A stretch of 64,000 nucleotides of DNA from Sphingomonas phyllosphaerae (GCA_036946405.1 JAQIJC010000001.1:1805001-1869000), one strand, 5' to 3'. Numbered from the stretch's first letter, positions 1 through 8,625 are shown. A program made the numbers and translations. The notes: generated by a model from the sequence alone, not told the origin.

Positions 1-1
1 A

Positions 2-577
2 GGCACGCTCTATCCGGACGTGATCGAGAGCGTCAGCTTCACCGGCGGTCCGTCGGTGACGATCAAGAGCCATCACAATGTCGGCGGGCTGCCCGAGCGG
101 ATGAACATGAAGCTCGTCGAGCCGCTGCGCGAATTGTTCAAGGACGAGGTCCGCGCGCTCGGCCGCGAGCTGGGGCTGCCCGAGGTGTTCGTCAGCCGCC
201 ATCCGTTCCCGGGGCCGGGGCTCGCGATCCGCATCCCCGGCGAGGTGACGCGCGAGCGCTGCGACATCCTGCGCAAGGTCGATGCGATCTATCTGGAGGA
301 AATCCGCAACGCCGGGCTCTACGACACGATCTGGCAGGCGTTCGCGGTGCTGCTGCCGGTGCGCTCGGTGGGCGTGATGGGCGACGGGCGGACCTATGAC
401 AGCGTACTGGCGTTGCGCGCAGTGACCTCGGTCGACGGCATGACCGCCGAGGCGTTTGAGTTTCCCGGCGGCTTCCTGCCGCGCGTCGCGACGCGGATCA
501 TCAACGAGGTGAAGGGCGTCAACCGCGTCACCTACGACTATACCTCCAAGCCGCCCGGCACGATCGAGTGGGAATGA
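2..577 (+). CDS. guaA: GMP synthase (glutamine-hydrolysing), C-terminal part
   Basis: Last ~191 codons of GMP synthase, which aminates XMP to GMP in purine biosynthesis; the glutamine amidotransferase and most of the ATP-pyrophosphatase domain lie before the window. The reading frame is open from base 2. Family landmarks are SHHNVGGLP near the start, [13 protein letters not shown], and the dimerisation-domain ending [15 protein letters not shown], which is the normal terminus of GuaA. The TGA stop (575-577) lies inside the left arm of a perfect 23-bp hairpin. Identification is secure; only the 5' end is missing. Confidence 0.97.
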   Translation, partial: GTLYPDVIESVSFTGGPSVTIKSHHNVGGLPERMNMKLVEPLRELFKDEVRALGRELGLPEVFVSRHPFPGPGLAIRIPGEVTRERCDILRKVDAIYLEEIRNAGLYDTIWQAFAVLLPVRSVGVMGDGRTYDSVLALRAVTSVDGMTAEAFEFPGGFLPRVATRIINEVKGVNRVTYDYTSKPPGTIEWE

Positions 578-620
578 TGACGCCACGCCCATGCGGGGCA
601 TGGGCGTGGCGTCATCATTC
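572..620 (+). terminator. Perfect 23-bp hairpin overlapping the guaA stop codon
   Basis: Bases 572-594 are exactly complementary to 598-620, leaving a 3-base GGG loop. The left arm includes the guaA stop codon. No T run follows, so it is not a canonical intrinsic terminator. It could act as a 3'-end stabiliser, a bidirectional terminator or a REP-like element. Confidence 0.6.
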
Positions 621-780
621 GGTGCCGAAAGGCACCGTAATGGACCCGCGATCCCGCGGGGCGGGATCGCGGCCACATCATTCGGCATCGCGATGCCGCT
701 GGGCCGCAACGGATGACGTGGCAGGACAAGATCGAGGCCACGTCGTCCGGCGAAAGGCCCAATCGTCTGACGGCCTAGAC
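621..780. repeat. Array of short-loop GC-rich hairpins
   Basis: Consecutive inverted repeats follow the guaA hairpin. 621-636 is a 6-bp stem with a GAAA loop. 646-657/661-672 is a perfect 12-bp stem with a GGG loop. 684-697 is a perfect 14-bp palindrome. 711-722 pairs with 737-748 with one mismatch. The motif ATCATTCGG precedes both the 621 and the 684 hairpins, which suggests diverged tandem units. No gene is supported here. Confidence 0.6.
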
Positions 781-783
781 GAT

Positions 784-935
784 GATCCATCTAAGCTGAA
801 GCGTCGCCCCGGCGAAGGCCGGGGCCCAGTTGGGGGACGCTGATGATGGAGGTAGCGCCTTGTTTCGCGGGCCTTCCCAACTGGGCCTGGCCTTCCTCGG
901 GGTGACAATGGGAAACGGTTCAGGCCGGGTGGATC
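784..935 (+). repeat. 152-bp inverted-repeat element, copy A
   Basis: The ends are inverted (GATCCAT... and ...GGTGGATC), and a second nested pair reads CGTCGCCCCGGCG...CGGGGTGAC. A CCCAGTTGGG/CCCAACTGGG pair bounds a ~40-base core. Related copies are at 27151, 34966 and 50833. Too short to encode a transposase, so MITE-like. The remaining gap to 998 contains nothing else I can support. Confidence 0.75.
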
Positions 936-998
936 AAACATTAGTGACCGCTGCCGTCTGATCGTGCCACAATCGGCGCGACCATGATGGATTGACCG

Positions 999-1568
999 AT
1001 GATCGCCGCACTCCTGTCCTTCGCGCTGCAAGCCGCGCCGCTGCAACAGCTCCCCGACAAACCGCAATATCGCGGACAGGGGCAGATGGCGCTGTTCGAC
1101 ATGATTTGTGGTCGAGTTTTCCCGGATGACGCACGGATCGCGACAGCGCTGGCCAGGATGCCCGGCGTCCGCGCGCTGACCCCGGAGGAGTTGCGCATCT
1201 ATCTGAAGGACGATCCGGGCCGCGGCTGGGTCATGTCGGCGGGCAGCAGCCGGATCGTCGTGACGATTGAATCGCCGCCGATCCATTCCTGTGCGGTGCG
1301 GATCGACAACACGGATGGCGTGATCGACGACGGCAAGTGGCAGCAACTGCTCACCGCAGCGCAGGCACGCAGCGGCGGCGGGTTCCTGACGCTACCGCCG
1401 CAGACATTCGTGGTCGGCGACATCCGTTCGCAGGCGAGCGGTGTGCAGAAGCAGGGCGTCGGCGGCGCGGCGGAGGCGATCTACCTGATCCGCAGCACCC
1501 CGAAAAAGCCCGGGTTCGGGACGGAAATCCGCATGGTGCGGCAGCTGGTGGCACCGCAGGCGCGGTAA
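999..1568 (+). CDS. Hypothetical secreted protein
   Basis: 189-residue protein with a short hydrophobic N-terminus (MIAALLSFALQAAPL) that looks like a signal peptide, so export to the periplasm is likely. I recognise no catalytic motif. Cysteines at about residues 38 and 90 could pair. The gene precedes another small exported protein in the same direction and follows a hairpin/repeat gap, so it probably has its own promoter. No function is assigned. Confidence 0.7.
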   Translation: MIAALLSFALQAAPLQQLPDKPQYRGQGQMALFDMICGRVFPDDARIATALARMPGVRALTPEELRIYLKDDPGRGWVMSAGSSRIVVTIESPPIHSCAVRIDNTDGVIDDGKWQQLLTAAQARSGGGFLTLPPQTFVVGDIRSQASGVQKQGVGGAAEAIYLIRSTPKKPGFGTEIRMVRQLVAPQAR

Positions 1569-1573
1569 ATGCC

Positions 1574-1897
1574 ATGAGGCTCTTGCGCTCATCGCCCCCG
1601 CTCGCATCCTTATGCAGCCTGACCCTCGCTTGTGCCACGCCCGCGGCCGGCATCCGGTTTGACCTCGCATTGCGTGAGAAGGACGGCGCGTGCGTCACCA
1701 CATTCGAGGGGCGTGACTTCGACAACGCCGAGGTGCTGGAAATTGCTCGTAGCCGGGTGAGGAAGACCCGCGAGGCGCAGGTCGCCACGAAGGCAGCCGA
1801 TATGCCGTGGCGGTGCGTCGCCGGACTGATCTACCGGTTGCAAATGGCGGGGTTCGAGAAGATCAACTTCGCCGCGCTTTCTCCCTCGCGCCGCTAG
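1574..1897 (+). CDS. Hypothetical small exported protein, weakly ExbD/TolR-like
   Basis: 107 residues from the ATG at 1574, five bases after the preceding stop. The N-terminus (LASLCSLTLACATPAAG) resembles a signal peptide and possibly a lipoprotein signal. The C-terminal stretch AGLIYRLQMAGFEKINFAAL resembles the periplasmic helix-strand of ExbD/TolR-type proteins, but there is no transmembrane anchor of that family. The resemblance is by eye only. It probably forms a two-gene unit with 999-1568. Confidence 0.6.
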   Translation: MRLLRSSPPLASLCSLTLACATPAAGIRFDLALREKDGACVTTFEGRDFDNAEVLEIARSRVRKTREAQVATKAADMPWRCVAGLIYRLQMAGFEKINFAALSPSRR

Positions 1898-1933
1898 CCG
1901 GCGATCCTCCCTCCATGCACGGACCGGACTCTC

Positions 1934-2281
1934 ATGCCCGTCACCCTCTACGGCATTCCCAATTGCGACACCGTCAAGAAGGCGCGCACGTGGCTCGCCG
2001 AACACGACATCGCGCATACCTTCCACGACTATAAGAAGGCTGGTGTCGACGAGCAGGCGCTCGACACGTGGATCGCGCAGCTCGGCTGGGAGCCGCTGCT
2101 CAACCGCGCCGGCACCACCTTCCGCAAGCTGCCCGACACCGACAAGACCGACATCGACACCGTGAAGGCGCGCGCGCTGATGATCGCGCATCCGTCCACG
2201 ATCAAGCGCCCGGTGCTGGTCGACGGCGACCGAATCGAGGTAGGCTTCAAGCCGGAACGCTACGCCGCGCTGTTCGCGTGA
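1934..2281 (+). CDS. ArsC/Spx-family reductase (YffB-like)
   Basis: 115-residue protein of the ArsC/YffB/Spx thioredoxin-fold family. It opens with TLYGIPNCDTVKKARTWL; the single cysteine at residue ~11 occupies the CxxT-type active site of YffB proteins. It contains LNRAGTTFRKLP and IKRPVLV, where the cis-proline segment of the fold is expected. Length matches the family. There are no ars genes nearby, so a role in arsenate resistance is not implied; a glutathione-dependent reductase is the usual guess for YffB. Confidence 0.88.
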   Translation: MPVTLYGIPNCDTVKKARTWLAEHDIAHTFHDYKKAGVDEQALDTWIAQLGWEPLLNRAGTTFRKLPDTDKTDIDTVKARALMIAHPSTIKRPVLVDGDRIEVGFKPERYAALFA

Positions 2282-2293
2282 CCCGCTTCGCCG

Positions 2294-2321
2294 TTGACCG
2301 GAGGCGTGCGGAAACCTAGGA
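2294..2321 (+). promoter_or_regulatory. Putative sigma-70-type promoter of tRNA-Arg(CCT)
   Basis: TTGACC at 2294-2299 and CTAGGA at 2316-2321, 16 bases apart, about 12 bases before the tRNA. The -35 box is good and the -10 box weak. Confidence 0.35.
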
Positions 2322-2332
2322 AATCCGCCCGT

Positions 2333-2409
2333 GCCCCCGTAGCTCAGCAGGATAGAGCGACGGTTTCCTAAACCGCAGGCCGTGAGTTCGAATCTCGCCG
2401 GGGGCACCA
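2333..2409 (+). tRNA. tRNA-Arg (anticodon CCT)
   Basis: 77-nt cloverleaf: acceptor GCCCCCG pairs with CGGGGGC at 2399-2405. D-arm is TAGCTCAGCAGGATAGAGC. Anticodon loop TTCCTAA gives CCT, which reads AGG. T-arm contains GTTCGAATC. The discriminator A and CCA end (2407-2409) are encoded. Confidence 0.97.
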
Positions 2410-2429
2410 CACCTGCGACGGAGCAAGAC

Positions 2430-3713
2430 GTGGCGCGTGCGCTCGGACTCGATTTCGGCACCACCAACACCGTCGTTGCGCTCGCCGAGGACGATGACGC
2501 GCGGTTGGTCGAGTTCGCCGGCAAGGAAGCGACCGGCGCGGTGTTCCGCTCGGCCTTATGCTTCTGGGAAGACGAACAGGGCTGGAACGGCGTCGCCAGC
2601 GAGGCGGGGCCGTGGGCGATCGCCGAATATCTGGAGGCGCCGCTCGACAGCCGCTTTGTCCAGTCGTTCAAGACCGTCGCCGCCAGCCCGCTGTTCGAGC
2701 GGACGACGATCTTCAACCGCCAGATGCGCTTCGAGGATCTCGGCCGGCTGTTGCTCCAGAAGCTGGTGCGCCATGCCGGCGGGCAACTTGACGACCGCCC
2801 CGCGCGCGTGATCGTCGGGCGGCCGGTCGAATATGCCGGCGCGCGCCCCGACGCGGCGCTGGCGCGACAGCGCTACGACCTGATGCTGCGCGAATTCGGT
2901 GCGGAGGTGCATTACGTCTACGAACCGCTCGGCGCGGCGCATAGCTTCGCGTCGCGGCTGATCGAGCCGGCGACGATCCTCGTTGCGGATTTCGGCGGCG
3001 GGACGACCGACTTCTCGCTGGTGCGCGTCGCCGCACCTGGGGCGGAGCGGCGCTGCGTCCCGCTCGCCTCGACCGGCGTCGGGATCGCCGGCGACCGCTT
3101 CGACCAACGGATCGTCTCGCAGCTGGTGCTGCCGCTTCTGGGGAAGGGCGGACAATATCGCTCGTTCGGCAAGGTGCTCGACATCCCCGGCGGCTTCTTC
3201 AACGACGTCGCGGACTGGTCGCGGCTGGCGATGATGCGCAACCGCCGCACGCTCGAGGAATTGCGCAAGCTGCAACGCGACGCGCTCGATCCCGAGGCGA
3301 TCGGGCGGATGATCGCGCTGGTCGAGGAGGAGCAGGGCTTCCCGCTCTACGACGCGGTCGGCAAGCTCAAGCGCGCGCTGTCGGGCGCCGACCATGCCGA
3401 ATTCGCGTTCGAGGGCGGCGGGATCCGCATCGCCGCCGACGTGACCCGCGCCGATTTCGAGCGCTGGATCGCCGACGATCTCGTCCGCATCGAGGCGGCG
3501 CTCGACGCGGCACTGGCGCGCGGCGGGGTGGAGGCGGGGGCGATCGACCGCGTGTTCCTGACCGGCGGTTCGTCGCTGATCCCGGCGATCCGCGCGATCT
3601 TCGACCGCCGTTTCGGCGCGGCGCGGATCGCGACCGGCGGCGAGCTGACCTCGATCGCGCACGGCCTCGCGCTGATCGGCGCCGAGCCCGACATCACGCC
3701 CTGGGAGGCGTGA
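2430..3713 (+). CDS. Hsp70-family protein, YegD-like
   Basis: 427 residues from the GTG at 2430, preceded by CGGAG at 2419-2423. Earlier in-frame starts lie inside the tRNA and are rejected. The actin-fold ATPase begins [14 protein letters not shown] (phosphate-1 loop), has [14 protein letters not shown] (phosphate-2) at about residue 190, and [11 protein letters not shown] (adenosine motif) near residue 375. There is no C-terminal substrate-binding domain, which is typical of YegD-type putative chaperones. It ends against pncB. Confidence 0.9.
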   Translation: MARALGLDFGTTNTVVALAEDDDARLVEFAGKEATGAVFRSALCFWEDEQGWNGVASEAGPWAIAEYLEAPLDSRFVQSFKTVAASPLFERTTIFNRQMRFEDLGRLLLQKLVRHAGGQLDDRPARVIVGRPVEYAGARPDAALARQRYDLMLREFGAEVHYVYEPLGAAHSFASRLIEPATILVADFGGGTTDFSLVRVAAPGAERRCVPLASTGVGIAGDRFDQRIVSQLVLPLLGKGGQYRSFGKVLDIPGGFFNDVADWSRLAMMRNRRTLEELRKLQRDALDPEAIGRMIALVEEEQGFPLYDAVGKLKRALSGADHAEFAFEGGGIRIAADVTRADFERWIADDLVRIEAALDAALARGGVEAGAIDRVFLTGGSSLIPAIRAIFDRRFGAARIATGGELTSIAHGLALIGAEPDITPWEA

Positions 3714-3715
3714 CG

Positions 3716-5020
3716 ATGGTCTATACCGACATCGCGACGCGCACCTGGGATCACGGCTGGCGGCTCGACCCGATCGTGCGCAGCCTGCTCGACACCGATT
3801 TCTACAAGCTGCTGATGCTGCAACTGATCTGGCGGCGGCATCCAACCACGCACGCCACCTTCGCGCTCATCAACCGCACGCACAGCGTCCGGCTCGCCGA
3901 GGTGATCGACGAGGGCGAGTTGCGCGCGCAGCTCGACCACGCGCGGGGGCTGCGCTTCACCAAGAAGGAGCTGATCTGGCTGGCGGGCAACAGCTTCTAT
4001 GGCGAGGCACGGATGTTCGGGCCCGATTTCCTCGCATGGCTCGCCGACTTTCGCCTGCCCGACTATGAGCTGCGCACCGTCGACGGCCAGCTCGAGCTGC
4101 ATTTCGACGGGCCCTGGATGTGCACGACGATGTGGGAGATCCCCGCGCTCGCGATCGTCAACGAATTGCGCGCGCGCGCTGCGCTGCGCGGCAAGGGCCG
4201 CTTCACGCTCGACGTCCTTTACGCGCGCGCCAAGGCGAAATTGTGGGAGAAGGTCGAGCGGTTGCAGGACCTGCCCGACCTCGCGCTGTCGGACTTCGGC
4301 ACCCGCCGCCGCCACGGCTTCCTGTGGCAGCGCTGGTGCGTCGAGGCGCTCAAGGAAGGGCTGGGCAAGCGTTTCATCGGCACGTCGAACGTGCTGCTGG
4401 CGATGGACCACGATCTGGAGGCGATCGGCACCAACGCGCACGAACTGCCGATGGTCGCCGCCGCGCTCGCGCCCGACGATGTCGCGCTTGCGCAGGCGCC
4501 GTATCAGGTGCTCGACGAATGGCGGCAGGCCTATGGTGGCAATCTGCTGATCGCGCTGCCCGATGCGTTCGGCACCGCCGCCTTCCTGCGCGACGCGCCC
4601 GACTGGGTGGCGGACTGGACCGGCTTCCGCCCCGACAGCGCGCCGCCGATCGCGGCCGGCGAGCGGATCATCGCGTGGTGGCAGGCGCATGGCCGCGATC
4701 CGTGCGAGAAACTGCTGATCTTCTCCGACGGCATGGACACGGAGTCGATCGCGGCCACCTATCGCCATTTCCACGGCCGGGTGCGGATGAGCTTCGGCTG
4801 GGGCACCAACCTCACCAACGACTTCCGCGGCTGCGACCCGGATGACGCGACCGGGCTGGAGCCGATCTCGCTGGTCTGCAAGGTGGTGAGCGCCGACGGG
4901 CGCCCGGCGGTCAAACTGTCCGACAATCCCGCCAAGGCGACCGGCACGCCCGACGAAATCGCCCGCTACCTCCGCGTGTTCGGCGACGAAGCGCGCGCCG
5001 CGGTGCCGGTGGCGGTGTAG
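3716..5020 (+). CDS. pncB: Nicotinate phosphoribosyltransferase
   Basis: Converts nicotinate and PRPP to nicotinate mononucleotide in the NAD salvage (Preiss-Handler) pathway. 434 residues. Motifs include [12 protein letters not shown] near the N-terminus, [12 protein letters not shown] and [10 protein letters not shown] in the middle, LIFSDGMD, and [11 protein letters not shown] near the C-terminus. I chose the ATG at 3716, which has GGGAGG 7 bases upstream; the GTG at 3710 overlaps the Hsp70 stop but has too little spacing. It is likely cotranscribed with the YegD-like gene. Confidence 0.95.
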   Translation: MVYTDIATRTWDHGWRLDPIVRSLLDTDFYKLLMLQLIWRRHPTTHATFALINRTHSVRLAEVIDEGELRAQLDHARGLRFTKKELIWLAGNSFYGEARMFGPDFLAWLADFRLPDYELRTVDGQLELHFDGPWMCTTMWEIPALAIVNELRARAALRGKGRFTLDVLYARAKAKLWEKVERLQDLPDLALSDFGTRRRHGFLWQRWCVEALKEGLGKRFIGTSNVLLAMDHDLEAIGTNAHELPMVAAALAPDDVALAQAPYQVLDEWRQAYGGNLLIALPDAFGTAAFLRDAPDWVADWTGFRPDSAPPIAAGERIIAWWQAHGRDPCEKLLIFSDGMDTESIAATYRHFHGRVRMSFGWGTNLTNDFRGCDPDDATGLEPISLVCKVVSADGRPAVKLSDNPAKATGTPDEIARYLRVFGDEARAAVPVAV

Positions 5021-5031
5021 AAATCCCACCC

Positions 5032-5097
5032 CGTTCGTGCTGAGCCTGTCGAAGCACGTGCCCGGCAACACGCCCTTCGACAAGCTCAGGGCGAACG
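5032..5097 (+). repeat. 66-bp palindromic repeat, copy 1
   Basis: CGTTCGTGCTGAGCCTGTCG...TTCGACAAGCTCAGGGCGAACG, an imperfect palindrome. Related copies are at 21828 and 48584. It lies between the convergent genes pncB and the SWIB gene. Confidence 0.85.
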
Positions 5098-5105
5098 TCG
5101 TGATG

Positions 5106-5138
5106 AAAAACGCGCCGCCGATCACGACCGGCGGCGCG
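5106..5138 (-). terminator. Intrinsic terminator of the SWIB gene
   Basis: 10-bp perfect stem (5111-5120 with 5129-5138) with an 8-base loop. On the minus strand it is followed by TTTTT (AAAAA at 5106-5110). It lies 20 bases past the stop of the minus-strand SWIB gene. Confidence 0.8.
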
Positions 5139-5157
5139 CAGTGTCAGTCGAAAAGCC

Positions 5158-5418
5158 TCAGGCCTTGACGTGCTGCGAGATATATTTGTTCATCTCGAAC
5201 ATCGTCACCTTGTCCTTGCCGAACACCTTCTTCAGCTTGTCGTCGGCGAGGATCTCGCGCTTGTTCTCCGGGTTCTGCAGGTTGTTCGACTTGATATAGT
5301 CCCAAACCTTGCTGATGACCTGGCTGCGCGGCAGCTTCTCGTTGCCGACGACCGCGCCCAGCTCAGCCGAAGGCTGAACGGGCGCATGGATGCCGCCGGT
5401 CTTGGGGGTGGTAGCCAT
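5158..5418 (-). CDS. SWIB/MDM2-domain protein
   Basis: 86-residue protein that is nearly all one SWIB/MDM2 domain: PRSQVISKVWDYIKSNNLQ, NPENKREILADDKL, VFGKDKVTMFEMNKYISQHV. Small stand-alone SWIB proteins occur in bacteria including alphaproteobacteria and chlamydiae, and are presumed nucleoid- or DNA-topology-associated; the true function is unknown. It follows the DUF2945 gene on the same strand with a 46-base gap and has a strong terminator behind it. Confidence 0.9.
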   Translation of the reverse strand: MATTPKTGGIHAPVQPSAELGAVVGNEKLPRSQVISKVWDYIKSNNLQNPENKREILADDKLKKVFGKDKVTMFEMNKYISQHVKA

Positions 5419-5464
5419 TGTTATCCTTCCATTCGCGCCGGCCCGCTGAGGGCCTTGCGCAGCG

Positions 5465-5671
5465 TCACGCCTTTTTCAGCGCAGCGGGCTTGTGCGCCGC
5501 CTTTCCGCCATTGTCACTCTCCACCAGATATTGCGGGTCGTCCTTCGACGCCTTGACCTTGTGGCCTTTGATCGAGGTTTCGGACGTCAGCTTCTTCTCC
5601 ACCGTGCCGTGTGCGGTGCCGCCGTGCGACTTCCAAGTCACGTCGTCGCCCTTCTTCAGATTGTCCGCCAT
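5465..5671 (-). CDS. DUF2945 (hypervirulence-associated, Tudor-like) protein
   Basis: 68 residues starting at [18 protein letters not shown]. The sequence [20 protein letters not shown], then [21 protein letters not shown], matches the small DUF2945 Tudor-like fold. I prefer the ATG at 5671 to the one 30 bases upstream, because the extra residues are arginine-rich and not typical. The molecular role is unknown. It is probably cotranscribed with the SWIB gene, and a DNA- or stress-related role for the pair is speculation. Confidence 0.85.
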   Translation of the reverse strand: MADNLKKGDDVTWKSHGGTAHGTVEKKLTSETSIKGHKVKASKDDPQYLVESDNGGKAAHKPAALKKA

Positions 5672-5770
5672 CGTCCGTCTCCTTCGTTGCGGAGGATGCA
5701 ACCCACGGAGGACATGACAGGTTGCGCTGGATCAATTCATGCTACAGCCGGGGTCGATACGAACGAGGAC

Positions 5771-6400
5771 ATGATGGACGACAAGGGTCAGGCGACGCCC
5801 GACGACGGCGATCTGGTGGCGGAAGACGGCAAGATCGCGGTGCCCGATCACGTCGCAGAGGCGGTGCGCACCCTGCTGCGCTGGGCCGGCGACGATCCGG
5901 CGCGCGAAGGGCTGGTCGACACGCCGAAGCGCGTCGCGCGCGCATGGAAGGAATATTGCGCCGGTTACGGCGAGGATCCGGGCGTGCATCTGTCGCGCGT
6001 GTTCGAGGAGGTCGGCGGCTATGACGAGATCGTGCTGCTGAAGGACATTCCGTTCCAGTCGCATTGCGAACATCACATGGCGCCGATCATCGGCAAGGCG
6101 CATATCGCCTATTTGCCGCGCAACCATGTCGTCGGCATCTCGAAGCTGGCGCGCGTGCTGCACGGTTATGCGCGACGGTTACAGGTGCAGGAGCGGCTGA
6201 CCGCCGAAGTCGCCGACTGCATCTGGAACGGGCTCAAGCCGCTCGGCGTCGCGGTGGTGATCGAGGCGAGCCATGCGTGCATGACCGCGCGCGGGGTCCG
6301 TACCTCCGGCGTCAACATGGTGACCAGCCGGATGATGGGCGTGTTCCGCGACGACGATCGCAGCCGCAAGGAAGTGCTGTCGCTGATGGGGCTCGCCTGA
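5771..6400 (+). CDS. folE: GTP cyclohydrolase I
   Basis: Converts GTP to dihydroneopterin triphosphate, the first step of pterin/folate synthesis. 209 residues from the ATG at 5771; a second ATG follows immediately at 5774. The zinc and active-site region SHCEHHMAP is at about residue 97, and HACMTARGV supplies the second zinc cysteine. The C-terminus is short and canonical. It heads a three-gene pterin operon: the SDR gene starts 5 bases after this stop and overlaps folB. Confidence 0.97.
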   Translation: MMDDKGQATPDDGDLVAEDGKIAVPDHVAEAVRTLLRWAGDDPAREGLVDTPKRVARAWKEYCAGYGEDPGVHLSRVFEEVGGYDEIVLLKDIPFQSHCEHHMAPIIGKAHIAYLPRNHVVGISKLARVLHGYARRLQVQERLTAEVADCIWNGLKPLGVAVVIEASHACMTARGVRTSGVNMVTSRMMGVFRDDDRSRKEVLSLMGLA

Positions 6401-6405
6401 CCGCG

Positions 6406-7134
6406 ATGCGGGTGCTGGTGACCGGCGGCGCGAAGCGGCTCGGGGCGGCGATCGCACGCGCGGTCGCGGCGGCGGGGCACGTGCCGGTGATCCACTACGG
6501 GTCCTCGCAGGCAGAAGCCGAGGCGCTCGCCGCCGAACTGGGCGGAGCGGCGGTGCAGGGCGACTTGTCCGACCTCGCCGACGTCCCCGAGCTGTTCGTT
6601 CGCGCGTGTGAAGGCGGTCCGGTCGACGGGCTGGTCAACAGCGCCTCACTCTTTGAGTATGACGCGCCTTCCGCCCCCGACGCGACGCTCGCCGCGCGAC
6701 TTCAAGCCGTCAACGTCGGCGCGCCGTCGCTTCTCGCGGCCGCGCTGGCGGGGCAGGGACGCGATGGCGCGGTCGTCAATCTGCTCGACCAGAAGCTCGC
6801 CAACCCCAATCCCGATTTCTACAGCTATACGCTGACGAAGGCCGCGCTCGCGCAGGCGACGGTGTTGATGGCACAGGCGTTCGCCCCGCGCGTCCGCGTC
6901 AACGCCGTGTCACCGGGGCTGACGCTGCCGAGCGGCGATCAAACCGATGCCGAATTCGACGCGGTCGCACGCGCCAATCTTTTGCAGCACCCGGTCGGCG
7001 CGGACGCGGTCGCCGACGCCGTCGTGTGGCTGCTGGAGGCACGTAGCGTCACCGGCCAGAACGTATTCGTCGATTGCGGCCAGCGCTTCGTGAAGAGCGC
7101 GCGCGACGTGATGTTCGGAACCGATCATGGCTGA
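6406..7134 (+). CDS. SDR-family pteridine/dihydromonapterin reductase-like protein
   Basis: 242-residue short-chain dehydrogenase. The cofactor motif is VTGGAKRLG (the TGxxxRxG form of pteridine reductases, with arginine suggesting NADPH). The active site is YSYTLTKAAL (YxxxK), followed by VRVNAVSPG. Its position between folE and folB argues for pteridine chemistry, for example a PTR1- or FolM-like dihydropterin/dihydrofolate reductase. Substrate is inferred from context. It starts 5 bases after folE and overlaps folB by 8 bases. Confidence 0.85.
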   Translation: MRVLVTGGAKRLGAAIARAVAAAGHVPVIHYGSSQAEAEALAAELGGAAVQGDLSDLADVPELFVRACEGGPVDGLVNSASLFEYDAPSAPDATLAARLQAVNVGAPSLLAAALAGQGRDGAVVNLLDQKLANPNPDFYSYTLTKAALAQATVLMAQAFAPRVRVNAVSPGLTLPSGDQTDAEFDAVARANLLQHPVGADAVADAVVWLLEARSVTGQNVFVDCGQRFVKSARDVMFGTDHG

Positions 7135-7477
7135 CTATACGATCATCCTCGACGATCTCGCGGTGCAGATGCGGCTCGGCATCCACCCGCACGAGGCAGC
7201 GCCGCAGCGCGTGCTGGTGTCGGTGCGGCTGACGGTCGACTATCCGCGAACACCCGACGCCGACACGATCGCCGAGGTGCTCGATTACGACACGATCCGC
7301 GACGGCATCCACGCGCTGGCGGCGGGCGACGGCTTCGCGTTGCAGGAGACGCTGGTCGAGCGCATCACCGCCTTCTGCCTCGCCGATCCGCGCGTGCGGG
7401 AGGTGCGCGTCCGCTCCATGAAACCCGACGTCTACCCCGACGCTCGCGTCGGCTGCGAGATCGTGCGGGGACGCTAA
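7127..7477 (+). CDS. folB: Dihydroneopterin aldolase
   Basis: 116 residues. It cleaves dihydroneopterin to 6-hydroxymethyl-dihydropterin. Landmarks are IILDDLAVQMRLGIHPHEA at the N-terminus, VLDYDTIRD, FALQETLVERI (active-site glutamate) and VRVRSMKPDVYPDA. The start overlaps the SDR gene by 8 bases, indicating translational coupling. folK and folP are not in the window. Confidence 0.94.
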   Translation: MADYTIILDDLAVQMRLGIHPHEAAPQRVLVSVRLTVDYPRTPDADTIAEVLDYDTIRDGIHALAAGDGFALQETLVERITAFCLADPRVREVRVRSMKPDVYPDARVGCEIVRGR

Positions 7478-7481
7478 TTAT

Positions 7482-7577
7482 CGTCATTCCCGCGAAGGCG
7501 GGAATCCAGAACCTCTGACGCCTACGCTTCTTTCGACAGACCTGCGCGTCTGGATTCTCGCCTTCGCGGGAATGACG
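7482..7577 (+). repeat. 96-bp inverted repeat, copy 1
   Basis: CGTCATTCCCGCGAAGGCGGGAATCCAGA...TCTGGATTC...CGCGGGAATGACG, with arms of about 30 bases. A second copy is at 32277. It lies directly after folB. Confidence 0.85.
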
Positions 7578-7646
7578 GGATGGCGCCCTGTCCTACACAA
7601 CATCGTTCCTGATACGTTCTCACTGCAACCAAGGAGAACGTCCCCC

Positions 7647-8195
7647 ATGATCGACGACCTCATCGACGCGGTGATCGACCGCGAGGGCGGGTTCGTGAAC
7701 AATCCCGCCGACCGCGGCGGCGCCACGCGCTTCGGCATCACCGAGGCGGTCGCGCGCGCCAGCGGCTACACCGGCGACATGCGGCATTTCGCGCGCCCCG
7801 CCGCGGTGGCGATCTACCGCCGCCTCTACTGGACCGCGCCCGGCCTGGACCGCGTCGCCGCGCACGCGCCGCGGCTCGCCGCCGAATTGTTCGACACCGC
7901 GGTCAACATGGGGCCGGCGGTCGCCGCGACCTTCCTGCAACGCGCGCTCACCGCGCTCAACCGCGGCGGGCGCGACTATCCCGACCTCGCCTGTGACGGC
8001 CGGATCGGCGCGCAGACGCTCGACGCGCTCACCCGCTTCCTCGCGACGCGCGGATCGACGGCCGAGGCGGTGCTGATCCGCGCGGTCGAGGCGTTACAGG
8101 GCGAACGCTATCTGTCGCTCGCCGAGCATCGCCCCGCCAACGAAGCGTTCCTTTACGGCTGGCTCGCCAACCGCGTCGGCGGCGGGGAGCGCTGA
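7647..8195 (+). CDS. GH108-family endolysin (N-acetylmuramidase)
   Basis: 182 residues. The N-terminal glycoside hydrolase 108 domain starts IDREGGFVNNPADRGGATRF, with catalytic Glu at residue ~11 and the typical GG.T..GIT segment. The C-terminal half has the peptidoglycan-binding_3 style CDGRIGAQTLDAL. No signal peptide is seen, so release needs a holin, and the next gene encodes one. AAGGAGAA precedes the start. Known relatives are phage lysins and the GTA-associated endolysin of Rhodobacterales; with no phage genes nearby, a gene-transfer-agent lysis role is plausible. Confidence 0.88.
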   Translation: MIDDLIDAVIDREGGFVNNPADRGGATRFGITEAVARASGYTGDMRHFARPAAVAIYRRLYWTAPGLDRVAAHAPRLAAELFDTAVNMGPAVAATFLQRALTALNRGGRDYPDLACDGRIGAQTLDALTRFLATRGSTAEAVLIRAVEALQGERYLSLAEHRPANEAFLYGWLANRVGGGER

Positions 8196-8197
8196 GG

Positions 8198-8605
8198 ATG
8201 GCGGTCGTCGATACGATCATCGCGCCGGTCGCCGGCCTGCTCGACAAGCTGATCCCCGATCCGCGCGCACGCGAGGCGGCGCAGCGCGAGCTGCTGCGGC
8301 TGGAAGGCACGCAGGAGCTGGAGCGCGTCAAGACGCAGATCGCCGCGATCCTCGCCGAGGCGCAGGCGACCGATCCGTGGACGAGCCGCGCGCGGCCGGG
8401 CTTCCTCTACGTCATGTACGCGCTGCTGCTGTGGAGCATCCCGATGGGGCTGATCGCGGCGGTCCGCCCGCCGGCGGCCGCGGCGATCGCGCAGGCGATG
8501 AACGCCTATCTCTCGGGCCTGCCCGAGCCGCTCTATACGCTCTTCGCGACCGGTTACCTCGGCTACACCGTCGCGCGCGAATGGGGGAAGACCAAGGCGA
8601 AATAG
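8198..8605 (+). CDS. 3-TM holin family protein (GTA-type holin)
   Basis: 135 residues. A charged, soluble N-terminus (LIPDPRAREAAQRELLRLEG) is followed by a conserved WTSRARPGFLYVMYALLLW segment and two or three hydrophobic helices to the C-terminus, the pattern of the GTA_holin_3TM family. It starts 2 bases after the endolysin stop, so the two form a lysis cassette. In Rhodobacter capsulatus the GTA holin and endolysin genes also sit apart from the head-tail cluster. Confidence 0.85.
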   Translation: MAVVDTIIAPVAGLLDKLIPDPRAREAAQRELLRLEGTQELERVKTQIAAILAEAQATDPWTSRARPGFLYVMYALLLWSIPMGLIAAVRPPAAAAIAQAMNAYLSGLPEPLYTLFATGYLGYTVAREWGKTKAK

Positions 8606-8625
8606 CCACAGCCGTCACCTCCTCC

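Noticed and set aside
2382..2429. Hsp70 start within the tRNA-Arg gene
   Set aside because: Those codons are tRNA sequence; GTG 2430 has a ribosome-binding site and begins at the family N-terminus.
7647..8605. Prophage remnant
   Set aside because: Only lysis-type genes are present, without integrase, structural genes or attachment-site repeats.
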